Shown: positions 15,786 through 25,778, counted from the first letter of the stretch. The stretch: 34,333 bases of DNA from Enterococcus phoeniculicola ATCC BAA-412 (GCF_000407505.1 NZ_ASWE01000008.1:1-34333), one strand, 5' to 3'. The notes: a model not told the origin generated them from the sequence alone. A program made the numbers and translations.

Positions 15786-16592
15786 TTATTGGTTTACCCA
15801 CACTGCATACCATCCATAACCATTACTTAAAATTAGGTAATCCCATTCACTACCATGTAAATCATTTGCCAATTTGTAAGCATCCATCGCATCCATCAAT
15901 GCTTCATCATCTGTATAGGTTCCTACAAGCCCATTTTCTACTCCTGATAGAATATCTCCTGCATATGGTCCTTCCGGTACTTCTGGTTCGGATGGGTCAG
16001 TTGGCTCTGTCGGCTCTGTCGGTTCCGTTGGTTCCGCTGGTGTACTTGGTTCTGTTGGCGTTGGTGTTGGTGTAACAGGTGCCCCTGTCGCATTGTCAAT
16101 CACTTCTCCTGTAGATGTGTTTGTTGATGTACCATCTCCATTGTCCACATAACCACTTGCTGCTAACCCTGAACCACCATAATTTTGCTCTGTTGCTGTT
16201 GGATCAACGGCTTGACCTACTGCTTGTTCACTGTTTACTTTGTTTTCATCTGTTACCGTTGCTTGGTTTACCACAGTACCATCACTTTCCGTAACCGTTA
16301 CAGTCGCCCCATCAAATGAAATCACACGTCCCACTTGTAGCCCATACTGATCGCCTGCCAATAAATTCACTTTGTTTAAATCTGCCAATGTTTGTAAGTT
16401 CAAATTCGTTTTTTGTGAAATCGCCCAAAGCGTATCTCCAAATACCATTGTGTAACTTGTTTGTCCGTCACTAATTTGAATGCGGTCAGGTGTATTTGCT
16501 GTCCACTCCGCTGCATGAGATTCGTTTGAGGCTAAAAGCATACCAAAAAGCATTGTGCCACTAACGACTGATATAACTAAAATCTTTTTCAT
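15786..16592 (-). CDS. secreted LysM-domain protein with Pro/Glu/Thr linker
   Basis: This secreted protein probably binds peptidoglycan. Of 268 aa, residues 1-28 form a signal peptide (KKILVISVVSGTMLFGMLLA, cleavage after SHA). A LysM domain spans about 46-95 (YTMVFGDTLWAISQKTNLNL...). The linker contains PTEPTEPTEPTDPSEPEVPEG (about 180-205), a wall-spanning type sequence, and a C-terminal domain of about 60 aa ends WYAVWVNQ. There is no LPxTG motif. It is cargo of the rpsI element and could alter the wall or adsorption of phage; that role is inference. Confidence 0.85.
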   Translation of the reverse strand: MKKILVISVVSGTMLFGMLLASNESHAAEWTANTPDRIQISDGQTSYTMVFGDTLWAISQKTNLNLQTLADLNKVNLLAGDQYGLQVGRVISFDGATVTVTESDGTVVNQATVTDENKVNSEQAVGQAVDPTATEQNYGGSGLAASGYVDNGDGTSTNTSTGEVIDNATGAPVTPTPTPTEPSTPAEPTEPTEPTEPTDPSEPEVPEGPYAGDILSGVENGLVGTYTDDEALMDAMDAYKLANDLHGSEWDYLILSNGYGWYAVWVNQ

Positions 16593-16752
16593 CTAAAAAA
16601 CTCCTTTTTCTTAATTTATTTATTGCTCATCGAATATTATACAACAAATTCTCATTATTTCAAACAAAATAAAAAAATGTAGTTTTTGATGAATGGAGTA
16701 GAACTTATCTATCATTTAGACTTTAAATAGAAATTGGGATGGAGGATTAATA

Positions 16753-17115
16753 ATGAACGAAGAAGATGTAAAAAAGTTTGCAAAAAATGAAGCTGACAGA
16801 ATTATTAATCATATTGTCTATCTTCGGAAGAAAAAAGGAATCACACAAGAAAATCTAGCTGAAAGAGCTGCTATAAGTAGGAGTACCGTTGGGCAGATTG
16901 AAAAGGGTGCTGTTAAAATATCTTTAGTTACTTTTACAGCTATTTTAAAAGGGTTAGATGTTTCTTATTCAGAATTTTTTGATGAGTTTGAACAAGAAAA
17001 GCGAGTAGTTGAAGAAACTTCTCCTGAATTGGTGGATTTAATTAAGGAAATTGATATACATCCAAATAGAGATGAATATATTAAGATAATTCAGTCATTA
17101 TTATTCATTAAATAG
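16753..17115 (+). CDS. XRE-family regulator, probable controller of the adjacent restriction-modification genes
   Basis: The protein is 120 aa with an HTH_3 domain at about residues 17-75 (KKKGITQENLAERAAISRSTVGQIEKG). A short C-terminal helix with the ending IIQSLLFIK may aid dimerization. GGAGG lies 7 nt before the ATG. It is 82 nt upstream of and codirectional with the candidate endonuclease gene, the usual place for a controller (C) protein that delays endonuclease expression after entry. It is divergent from the LysM gene and could regulate that instead. Confidence 0.8.
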   Translation: MNEEDVKKFAKNEADRIINHIVYLRKKKGITQENLAERAAISRSTVGQIEKGAVKISLVTFTAILKGLDVSYSEFFDEFEQEKRVVEETSPELVDLIKEIDIHPNRDEYIKIIQSLLFIK

Positions 17116-17197
17116 AGAAATTATTGTGCTTTATAAGATACAATGGCAAGTAGAACATATTTTGTATATAATATAAGAAAAAAGAAAGGAGAGAGAA

Positions 17198-17953
17198 ATG
17201 GAATACTTCAAACAACCGCGATTAAAAAGTGTAAATAAAGTTAAACCAGAATATCCTTTGGGTATGTTTCCTTCGGCTTTTGTAGAGAAATTTTGTGGAA
17301 ATATCACATATGTACATTTAACTAATCAATATCCAGTTATAACAGGAGATGATTGGGAACGTATTTTCGCAGATAGTATAAATGCAGATTGGAAGCCATC
17401 AAACATCGGTTTAGATGATATAATTATGAATCAAAGTGCTTGGGGTGCTAAAACCGTTCTATCATCTTCGAAAACTATTTTTAGCACTAAGTCGGTTAGA
17501 TTAATATCTGGAAGAAATTCCCCTATCTATTCTTATGATGAGGATAATATCACTAAATCTGCTGATCCTTTTAGATTAGGTGAAGAAGTTCTTGGAATTT
17601 GGAATGAGAGAGTATCTGCAATAAGACAAAAATATAAATTTGTAAGAACATGTGTATTAATCAGAAATAAGGAACTTACAGAATTTGTTCTTTTTGAAAA
17701 AGATACAGTTAGATATGATTCTAGTGAGTATGATTGGGTTTGGAATAAAAGGGGAAACTTGAATGGTTTAATTAAAAATACGGAGATAATCAAATTTACA
17801 TGGCAACCTCATGGTTCTCAATTCACTATTCATGAGAATGTGCCTATGAATGCTTTAAAAATAAGATTGAATAAAGTTCCAACTTTAATTGATAAGGAAA
17901 AAGCACTTGATGACTTGGCTTTTGACAACTCTTGGTACAATATTGTTCAATAA
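17198..17953 (+). CDS. candidate type II restriction endonuclease
   Basis: The protein is 251 aa and soluble. The call rests mainly on context: it lies between an XRE controller and a convergent C5 methyltransferase. A possible PD-(D/E)XK-like core is IGLDDIIMNQSAWGAKTV (about residues 65-82), with Asp as metal ligand and GAK as the lysine position; the acidic residue before the lysine is replaced, as in some restriction enzymes. KFVRTCVLIRN is a core beta strand. AAAGGAGAG precedes the ATG. The cut site cannot be predicted. Confidence 0.65.
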   Translation: MEYFKQPRLKSVNKVKPEYPLGMFPSAFVEKFCGNITYVHLTNQYPVITGDDWERIFADSINADWKPSNIGLDDIIMNQSAWGAKTVLSSSKTIFSTKSVRLISGRNSPIYSYDEDNITKSADPFRLGEEVLGIWNERVSAIRQKYKFVRTCVLIRNKELTEFVLFEKDTVRYDSSEYDWVWNKRGNLNGLIKNTEIIKFTWQPHGSQFTIHENVPMNALKIRLNKVPTLIDKEKALDDLAFDNSWYNIVQ

Positions 17954-17983
17954 AAAAGTAGCCTATATAACGGCTACTTTTTT
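17953..17983. terminator. bidirectional terminator between endonuclease and methyltransferase
   Basis: AAAAAGTAGCC and GGCTACTTTTTT form an 11-bp stem with an 8-nt loop and Ts on both strands. It begins at the endonuclease stop codon and lies within the last codons of the methyltransferase, only 9 nt apart from it. Confidence 0.85.
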
Positions 17984-18922
17984 GGAAATTACAGATAAAT
18001 TATTAGCTTCCAATGCTTCTACTAGTTTTATTGCTACAGCTCTTATTACAGGCACAGCAACACTGTTTCCTGTTTGTTTTCTAATTTGTTGATCGGATAC
18101 AACTATCTTAAAGTTATTGGGAAAGCCCTGTAATCTTAATAATTCTTTAGGAGTCAATCTTCGTTTACCATTAACAAGTAGATAATTGTAAGAAGCACCT
18201 GCTCTTAAAGCACAAGAGTAATCTAAAATACTAATATTTCCGGATTTATTTTCATGCCAAATAGATGGGTAAAAGGGATTTTTATCAACAACACGTTCTT
18301 TTCTCTTTTGTACAATATCTTGGGAAGCAAAATATTTTGCTTCAACATCGTTATCTGCTTCTAGAATATCTTCTAATTTATATTTCTTTTTTAACTTGGG
18401 TTCTGGAAAGGTAAAGTCAATTTCATGATTTAGGAAGCCAACGATTATAATTCTTTCTCTTTTTTGAGGTAACCCAAAATCTAAAGCATTTAATATTTTC
18501 CACTGAACCTTGTATCCGATTCTTTTTAATTTATCTAGAATAATTTTTAATGTTCGACCTTTGTCATGACCTTTTAGCTGTTTTACATTTTCCAAAAGAA
18601 AAGCTTTTGGTCTTTTATCTTTTAAAATCCTTTCAATCTCAAAGAACATTGTACCTCGTGTATCTGCGAATCCTAAGCCTTCTCCCATTATACTAAAGGG
18701 TTGACACGGAAAGCCGGCAAGTAGTATATCATGATCTGGAATAGTTTCGGTTTCTATTTTAGTTATATCACCAAAGGGTTTTTCTTTAAAATTTTGTTCA
18801 TACATCAATGCAGCATGTTTATCAATTTCGGAACTAAAAACACAAGTTCCACCTAGTTCTTCAAAAGGGATTCTTATTCCACCTATCCCTGCAAATAGGT
18901 CAATGAAGGTAAAGTTAGCCAT
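17963..18922 (-). CDS. DNA (cytosine-5-)-methyltransferase of the restriction-modification module
   Basis: The protein is 319 aa with complete C5 motifs: I FIDLFAGIGGIRIPF (residues 6-20), IV GFPCQPFSIMGEGLGFADTRG (about 70-90, catalytic Cys), VI LLENVKQL (about 108), VIII QKRERIIIVGF (about 153), IX RRLTPKELLRLQGFP (about 257), X QTGNSVAVPV (about 284). A target-recognition region (about 205-255) contains ISILDYSCALRAGASYNYLLV. It differs clearly from the element's first methyltransferase in this region, so the site is probably different. It is convergent with the candidate endonuclease and should protect host DNA. Confidence 0.93.
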   Translation of the reverse strand: MANFTFIDLFAGIGGIRIPFEELGGTCVFSSEIDKHAALMYEQNFKEKPFGDITKIETETIPDHDILLAGFPCQPFSIMGEGLGFADTRGTMFFEIERILKDKRPKAFLLENVKQLKGHDKGRTLKIILDKLKRIGYKVQWKILNALDFGLPQKRERIIIVGFLNHEIDFTFPEPKLKKKYKLEDILEADNDVEAKYFASQDIVQKRKERVVDKNPFYPSIWHENKSGNISILDYSCALRAGASYNYLLVNGKRRLTPKELLRLQGFPNNFKIVVSDQQIRKQTGNSVAVPVIRAVAIKLVEALEANNLSVISKKVAVI

Positions 18923-19184
18923 TTAATCAACTCCATATATTGTTTTAAAATGTTTATAAGACAAATTTTATAATTGAATATGTTTTTTATTTGCCAATAT
19001 CAATAATTTACTATTTAGGTCAATCTGCATATTCTCTAATTTAAAATCGATTCAAAATGGAGTATAATAAAAATTGATGAATAGTAGTATTTAAATTATT
19101 TACGTTACTTAGTTTAACATGTCAAAAGGAAATTGTCATTGGCGTAGTTTTAATTTAATATAGAAGGAAGAGGTGTTGACAATA

Positions 19185-19466
19185 ATGGAAATAGCTGTAC
19201 ATGATTGGAAAACCTTAAGTATTGATGAACTAATTAAAAAATATGATTTTAGCTTAGAAAGCCTATATGAAATTGCTCTTAAACAAGGGCTTCATAAGTA
19301 TAGTACGCAGAATGAACGAAGAAGAATGACAGATGTAGAAAAAAGTTTTATAGAGAATAATCAGAATTTGTCTGTAACTCAAGTTTCCAATATACTACAT
19401 AAATCTTATAATGGTACCTTGATGCAGATAAAAACATTAGGATATTATAACATGATAGGGAAATAA
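19185..19466 (+). CDS. small SANT/HTH-like DNA-binding protein
   Basis: The protein is 93 aa from the ATG (AGGTG 9 nt upstream; GTG and TTG codons just before are possible starts). Residues about 44-90, MTDVEKSFIENNQNLSVTQVSNILHKSYNGTLMQIKTLGYY, match the Myb/SANT-like helical pattern T-x-E-x-x-F...S...I...L...S..T...I..LG found in mobile-element DNA-binding proteins. The promoter TATAAT at 19063-19068 has only a weak -35. It is the last gene before attR; function is unknown. Confidence 0.6.
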   Translation: MEIAVHDWKTLSIDELIKKYDFSLESLYEIALKQGLHKYSTQNERRRMTDVEKSFIENNQNLSVTQVSNILHKSYNGTLMQIKTLGYYNMIGK

Positions 19467-19542
19467 CTTTTAGAACTAAATAATTATATGAATAAGGCAT
19501 TTGTATAATGGAAAATTTTATATATTGAGAATGATTATTAAT

Positions 19543-19555
19543 TTTCGGCTCGCAA
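19543..19555 (+). repeat. 13-bp partner of the 9045-9057 sequence
   Basis: TTTCGGCTCGCAA lies about 150 bp inside attR and is the exact inverted copy of the sequence between xis and int. The surrounding 19467-19689 stretch has no gene; a dyad AGTGTT-GCTG-AACACT lies at 19630-19645. Confidence 0.45.
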
Positions 19556-19689
19556 TTATTTTTTTTATTTCAAAAATTCACACCATTTAACTAAAACAAA
19601 TCTAAAAAAATTGAATTCTTTCTCACTACAGTGTTGCTGAACACTATGTTTTATAAGGATTTTAATATTTACTATAATTTGGTGCTAAA

Positions 19690-19742
19690 AAACCAGGTCT
19701 TAAAAAAGCTCGTAAAGCTTCACAGTTTTCAAAACGTTAATC
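19690..19742 (+). repeat. right attachment site (attR), displaced rpsI 3' end
   Basis: It encodes [16 protein letters not shown] and a stop in frame, with CGT and GCT codons typical of the native ribosomal gene. It has no start or upstream coding sequence. It is the original rpsI tail cut off by the element, or a copy carried on it; the codon choice favours the former. Confidence 0.9.
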
Positions 19743-19764
19743 GTTGTTATACCAACGGTTTCAG

Positions 19765-19800
19765 GACACTTTTCATTCATTTGGAAAGTGTCTTTTTTTG
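19765..19800 (+). terminator. native rpsI terminator, displaced
   Basis: GACACTTTTC-ATTCATTT-GGAAAGTGTC and a T run follow the displaced rpsI tail by about 25 nt, the same spacing as the element's own terminator after rpsI. Confidence 0.85.
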
Positions 19801-19912
19801 TACGTTTAGATACGAAAAAAATTTATGAGATTTTGAATTGATTGTTTTTAAGACCTAGGTTAGGTACTATCAGCTCATATCGGAAAAATTTCTTTTTTAT
19901 GAAAACGCAAAT

Positions 19913-19966
19913 AGACGTGTAAACGAACTCGGATTTTCCATTGACAGCCGGTCCGTTTACACGTCT
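19913..19966. repeat. 13-bp perfect inverted repeat with 28-nt loop
   Basis: AGACGTGTAAACG and CGTTTACACGTCT flank a loop that contains CTCGG and CCGG segments able to extend pairing. TTTTGGTTTATT follows. It may be a terminator, small-RNA hairpin or mobile repeat. Confidence 0.5.
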
Positions 19967-20217
19967 TTTGGTTTATTATTTAGCTGATTTTGACAAAAAT
20001 TAAATCTTTGAATAATGCTCGTGAGTCCTTTCATAGTAACCCTCAGAGAGATTTTCAATGAGTTTGGTACCCCGTGTTACTTAGGGGACGTACTTCATTC
20101 TTGTTGTAAGTTTAACAGCGTATTTTTTAGGGCTGTCTATTCTACTGCATTTGGTAAATAGGATAAATGAACAATTCGGACAGGGTGGGTCTTTGGTAAA
20201 AGGTAAATCGTAATTGT

Positions 20218-20444
20218 GGATGGGACATAACTAATTAAGCTATTCCACACCTTTGTAAAATCTTAATAAACGGCGGGAACAGAAGCAACTCATCTCCACT
20301 GCGTTTCGCTCTCAACAACTTCTACGCATGAGACATGCTAGAGTTGAAGGCTTCGAAAATAAGCTGAAATTCCCAAAGATTTGAGGAACAATCTTCGTGA
20401 ATTCCTTCTTATTTCTCGGAGCTGAACACTTCTGTCCCGACCTC
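20218..20444. repeat. enterococcal-type intergenic repeat region
   Basis: It contains GTGGATGGGACATAAC and, at 20424-20444, the inverse of the 21-base repeat found after msrA. A weak minus-strand reading frame (20312-20776, 154 codons, GTG start without ribosome site) runs partly through this repeat, so I do not call it a gene. No other gene is seen from 19801 to 21040. Confidence 0.5.
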
Positions 20445-21041
20445 GTTGTTTCCATCATTTGTTTTGTGATTGATTTTTCGAAAGAAAAGTCTACTTTCAT
20501 TTTATCACTTAAAAATACTTTTACTGTTTTCACTAGAAATTCATCATACCCATCTTCTCCTTGGAAGCTAAATAGAATCCGTGTCAATTTTTGATTGGGT
20601 AGCTTATCCATGGTTGTGGAGTATATCAATATTAACGTTGTGGTAATGTCGTGTTTGAAATTCAAAGAAAATGGATTTGATGGATGGTATTCAGTAATAT
20701 GATTTAACCATTTGTGATAGATATAACCATCACTTGCTGTTGAGAGAAGCAACACGTTGTATTGAAAACACTTCACTATTTGAGAAATAGTAAACGAACT
20801 AAAAATCCTTGTCTATCTGACAAAGATTTTTAGTTTGTAGAAAGTTCTGTAATGTATAAATAATAAAATAAGTAAATCCAATACCTAATAATTTGATATC
20901 ACAATTAGATAACGTCAAACGTATCTTTCGCTATTTTTTTATGAAATAGGGAGAAAACAGACGAGTTCGATGTTTTTATAAAGATACTGTTTCAAAGAGG
21001 GTAATGGAATTTTTTTCCGGAGTACTAAGGAAATATTCCAT

Positions 21042-21070
21042 TTGTTTGGAAAGCGGTTTCAAAATATACT
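21042..21070 (+). promoter_or_regulatory. bgl operon promoter with cre-like site
   Basis: TTGTTT (21042-21047), 17 nt, TATACT (21065-21070) form a promoter 34 nt before the gene's start. GGAAAGCGGTTTCA (21048-21061) fits the cre consensus TGWAANCGNTNWCA at all but one position and lies entirely between -35 and -10, so CcpA should repress the operon when better sugars are present. Confidence 0.7.
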
Positions 21071-21103
21071 ATGCATGTAAATAACAAATAAGGAGGAGAA
21101 TAA

Positions 21104-22537
<1,434 letters not shown>

Positions 22538-22560
22538 ATAAATTTAGGGAGTGTATGGAT

Positions 22561-22875
22561 ATGAAAAAAGCTTTAATAATTTGTGCAGCTGGAATGTCAT
22601 CTTCAATGATGGCAGCAAAAACAACAGAATACTTTAAAAATAAAGGAGAAGAAATTGCTGTCGATGCTGTCTCTGCGACAGAAGGTGACAAAATGATTAA
22701 AACGAGTGATTTTGATTTATTTTTAATTTCGCCACAAACAACCATGTTTTTAGATAAATTTAAAAAATTAGGATCAGAAGTTGGTAAACCTGTTGTTAGT
22801 ATTCCATTTCAAGCCTATGTGCCAATTCCAACGGGTATTCAAAAATTAAGTGAAGTTATTGAAGAAAATATTTAG
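22561..22875 (+). CDS. PTS lactose/cellobiose-type EIIB component
   Basis: EIIB carries the phosphoryl group from EIIA to the sugar through a cysteine. The protein is 104 aa. The start at 22561 has AGGGAG 9 nt upstream; an ATG two codons earlier is too close to it. The active-site loop ICAAGMSSSMMA has the phosphocysteine near residue 8. DFDLFLISPQTTMFLDKFK is typical of CelA-type IIB proteins. Confidence 0.93.
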   Translation: MKKALIICAAGMSSSMMAAKTTEYFKNKGEEIAVDAVSATEGDKMIKTSDFDLFLISPQTTMFLDKFKKLGSEVGKPVVSIPFQAYVPIPTGIQKLSEVIEENI

Positions 22876-22891
22876 AAAATGAGGGAAGATA

Positions 22892-24874
22892 ATGAGACCA
22901 AAGGAAAGAGAATTGCTCTTGCGCTTAATCCAGTATCAAGGTGATTTTGTTACTAGCCAGCATTTGGCCTCTGAGTTGTCATTGTCTGACCGTACCGTCC
23001 GCACATATATCACGCGTCTAAAAGAACTTGTTGTAGAAAACGGGGGAGTGATTACTTCCAAGCAAGGTTATGGTTATTGTTTGACCATTGTCAATAAATT
23101 GAGTTTTGATCTTTTTTTGGCAAAACAAGAGATTACCTTAATTAATGAAGAAAAGACCCCCTTAATTTCTGATATTACAGATCGGGAAAATTATATTCTA
23201 AATAAGCTGTTACTAGAAGAGGCAACAATAAATTTAGATGACTTGGCTGAAGAATTGTTTATTAGTCGCTCTTCTTTGAGTAAAGATATGCAAAAAATTA
23301 AAGAGAAACTAAAACCATACACATTAACACTTGCTTCAAAGCATGGTGTGGGTCTTTTTGTTAAGGGGGATGAACGGAGCAAACGTCATTTTATTTTAGA
23401 TACTTTTTTTGGGAAAAATTATACTAATTCGCTTAAAAAATATCTAGGGAATGGTCCACTTTTTCAAGATATTAGTTTTGAAGAATTGACGATTATTATT
23501 TTGGATGAGATTAGAGAGGCTAAATTAAAAATATCTGACATTATAATTCAAAATTTAGTTCTGCATATTGCCTTAAGTATTAAGCGTTTAAAAGAAGGTT
23601 TTGAAATTAAGGAACTTGGGATAACGGCTGACATTTCTGAAAAGATAGAATATGAAGTTGCTAGAAAAATAGTCAGCCGGATAGAGATATTTTCTAAAAT
23701 TGCATTTCCCTCAGAAGAGATATCTTATCTTGCCTTACACTTAATGGCAAAATCAAATCATCCTGTTGGAGAAGAAAATCAAGAACTAAAAGGAGCATTA
23801 ACACAGGCTATTGCGCTATTAAGTAACAGTCTAGGCTATTCTCTAAGCGAAGATTACCAGCTGAAAAGTGGCCTATTGGATCATCTAAAGCCGATGTTAG
23901 TTCGACTGGAAAGAAAAATTTCTTTGGATAATCCATTAACAGGAGAAATAAAAAATAATTATCCTCAGGCCTTTGAGTTGACTAAAAAATTTTTAGGTCA
24001 GATGCCAGTTTTAAAGGATTATCAAATTACCGATGATGAATGGGCGTATTTAACTTTACACGTAATGGCGGCGATGGAAAAAGCAAAAGATATGCAAAAG
24101 GTCCACGCTTTGATTATTTGTGCTACTGGTTATGGCAGCGCACAATTGTTAAAAAATCGAGTTGTTAATGAATTTGATAATCATATTACAGTTACCAACG
24201 TTCAGGGCTATTATGAAATTAATGAGACTAGTTTAAATGATGCAGATTTAATCATTTCTTCTATTGATCTTTCGGCTATGGTTTTTCCCATTCCAGTTAT
24301 TCAGGTTAGTGTTTTTCTAAATGATGACGATGTTTCAAGAATTCGTAAAGCAATTCATAAAATTAGTACCAAAAGCCGGCAGATAACAAGCCTTAAGTTA
24401 AATGATAGAAAAGATCAGCGTAAAGAAAATATGCTCATGGAACAGATGGGAGAAAAGTATTTTAAACTCTATGACATTGAGCCAACCAAAAAGCAGGTTT
24501 TACAAGAATTGGCAGAATTATTACGCATTAATGAAGCTGAAAATTATCCCAAGGAATTATTAGAACAAATTAATCACCGTGAACAAATGGGACAGATTAT
24601 TTTTAGTGAAAGTGTTGTAGTTCCGCATCCAGCACTACCGGTGGGGATATCTACCAAAATTGCGGTGGCGTTGATTCCAGGGGGAATGAGCTGGGATGAA
24701 GAAAAGAAAATTCATTTTGTCTTTTTGATTTCTCCTTCTTATGTTGAAAACAAAGGAATTACCGTTATGACTAAAGCGATTGTGAAGTTAGTAGATTGTT
24801 TATCGTTTCAGGAAAAAATATTGGCAGAACCAACTTTTGCGAATTTTAGGCAACTATTTTTACAACTAATGTAA
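22892..24874 (+). CDS. PRD-containing PTS-regulated transcription activator (LicR/BglG-type)
   Basis: The protein is 660 aa with the order HTH_11 (about 5-60, LSLSDRTVRTYITRL), second Mga-like HTH (about 85-150, DDLAEELFISRSSLSKDMQKI), PRD1 (about 185-290, NLVLHIALSIKRL and YLALHLMAK), PRD2 (about 300-395, AYLTLHVMAAM), an EIIB-like domain (about 405-490, LIICATGYGSAQLL with Cys) and a C-terminal EIIA domain (about 510-660, VVVPHPALPVG with His). PTS phosphorylation at PRD His, Cys and His should tune it to sugar supply. It probably activates its own operon. Confidence 0.93.
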   Translation: MRPKERELLLRLIQYQGDFVTSQHLASELSLSDRTVRTYITRLKELVVENGGVITSKQGYGYCLTIVNKLSFDLFLAKQEITLINEEKTPLISDITDRENYILNKLLLEEATINLDDLAEELFISRSSLSKDMQKIKEKLKPYTLTLASKHGVGLFVKGDERSKRHFILDTFFGKNYTNSLKKYLGNGPLFQDISFEELTIIILDEIREAKLKISDIIIQNLVLHIALSIKRLKEGFEIKELGITADISEKIEYEVARKIVSRIEIFSKIAFPSEEISYLALHLMAKSNHPVGEENQELKGALTQAIALLSNSLGYSLSEDYQLKSGLLDHLKPMLVRLERKISLDNPLTGEIKNNYPQAFELTKKFLGQMPVLKDYQITDDEWAYLTLHVMAAMEKAKDMQKVHALIICATGYGSAQLLKNRVVNEFDNHITVTNVQGYYEINETSLNDADLIISSIDLSAMVFPIPVIQVSVFLNDDDVSRIRKAIHKISTKSRQITSLKLNDRKDQRKENMLMEQMGEKYFKLYDIEPTKKQVLQELAELLRINEAENYPKELLEQINHREQMGQIIFSESVVVPHPALPVGISTKIAVALIPGGMSWDEEKKIHFVFLISPSYVENKGITVMTKAIVKLVDCLSFQEKILAEPTFANFRQLFLQLM

Positions 24875-24892
24875 AAAGGAGGGAGGAAGATT

Positions 24893-25246
24893 ATGACACA
24901 AGACATTGAAAAGGTTATGAGTAGTGAGGAAATTCAAGTGGCAGCTTTTGAGATTATTTTAAACAGCGGTAACGCCCGTACTACTATCCATAAATCATTT
25001 GCAGCTATGAGAAAAAGTGATTTTAGTCATGCAGAACAACTCTTAACAAAAGCAAATGAGGAAATTTTACAAGCACATAAATCGCAAACAGCATTATTAA
25101 AAGATTACGCTGGCGGAAAAAAAATTGAAATGGAAATTATCATGGTTCATGCACAAGATCATTTGATGACGACGATGACCTTACTAGAAGTTGCGCAAGA
25201 AATGAAATATCTTTATGAGCAAATTGCACAAAATATAAAAAATTAA
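24893..25246 (+). CDS. PTS lactose/cellobiose-type EIIA component
   Basis: EIIA passes phosphate from HPr to EIIB. The protein is 117 aa, all helical, with the phosphohistidine segment MVHAQDHLMTTMT at about residues 83-95. The N-terminal half ILNSGNARTTIHKSFAAMRKSDFSHAEQLL is typical of LacF/CelC proteins, which form trimers. AAGGAGGGAGG lies before the ATG. Confidence 0.93.
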   Translation: MTQDIEKVMSSEEIQVAAFEIILNSGNARTTIHKSFAAMRKSDFSHAEQLLTKANEEILQAHKSQTALLKDYAGGKKIEMEIIMVHAQDHLMTTMTLLEVAQEMKYLYEQIAQNIKN

Positions 25247-25260
25247 AAGGAGGTAAAATC

Positions 25261-25764
25261 ATGAAAGATGCCGATAAAAAAGCCCTCAATTTAAATCGTA
25301 AAAAGCTAAGTCTTAAAACAATGTATTTTAATCGTTATCTTTTCGTTCGGTATCTGAGCGCGGGCTTTTTTTTTATTAATTTATACTGGTTGATTGCATT
25401 GTTTTTAGTTCAAGGAAAAATGATTTTTATTCCAGCTCTTTTAATTCTCAGTGTTTTACCAGCTGTCTTTGAACAAGCAAAATTGTACAGTACACCCCAA
25501 AATATAACACCGCGGACAAGTGGGTATTACTGGTTGCAGTTAATCGTCAATGTTGGATTGTTACTAGCCACTTTTACACCATTATTCCAAGTGTTGTTTC
25601 CTTTTATGAAGCAAGGAATAAATGGCCGTACTTTTATTGTGGCAGCACTTTTAATTGGTTGTTTTTTCTGTTTATGGATTCAACATCGTTTACGCGATAT
25701 CAGTAGCAATAATGACAAGCACTATCAACGGATTAAACAATATGAAAAATCGTTGTATCTATGA
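25261..25764 (+). CDS. PTS-operon membrane protein of unknown function
   Basis: The protein is 167 aa with a basic N-terminus (KKALNLNRKKLSLKTMYFNRY) and four predicted membrane segments (about residues 33-52, 55-70, 93-115, 123-140). I recognise no catalytic motif. AAAGGAGG precedes the ATG. It lies tightly between EIIA and EIIC, so an accessory role in the beta-glucoside PTS is likely. Confidence 0.8.
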   Translation: MKDADKKALNLNRKKLSLKTMYFNRYLFVRYLSAGFFFINLYWLIALFLVQGKMIFIPALLILSVLPAVFEQAKLYSTPQNITPRTSGYYWLQLIVNVGLLLATFTPLFQVLFPFMKQGINGRTFIVAALLIGCFFCLWIQHRLRDISSNNDKHYQRIKQYEKSLYL

Positions 25765-25778
25765 AAGGGGAGTAAGAT

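Noticed and set aside
15866-16075. 69-codon plus-strand leucine-rich frame
   Set aside because: It is antisense to the repetitive PTEP linker of the LysM protein.
7658-19742. Element as a full ICE or prophage
   Set aside because: No relaxase, coupling protein, type IV secretion, terminase, capsid or lysis gene is visible; only integration, replication and cargo genes are.
20312-20776. 154-codon minus-strand frame as a gene
   Set aside because: It has a GTG start without ribosome site, and its last third runs through a dispersed intergenic repeat. A degraded gene in the first 100 codons cannot be excluded.
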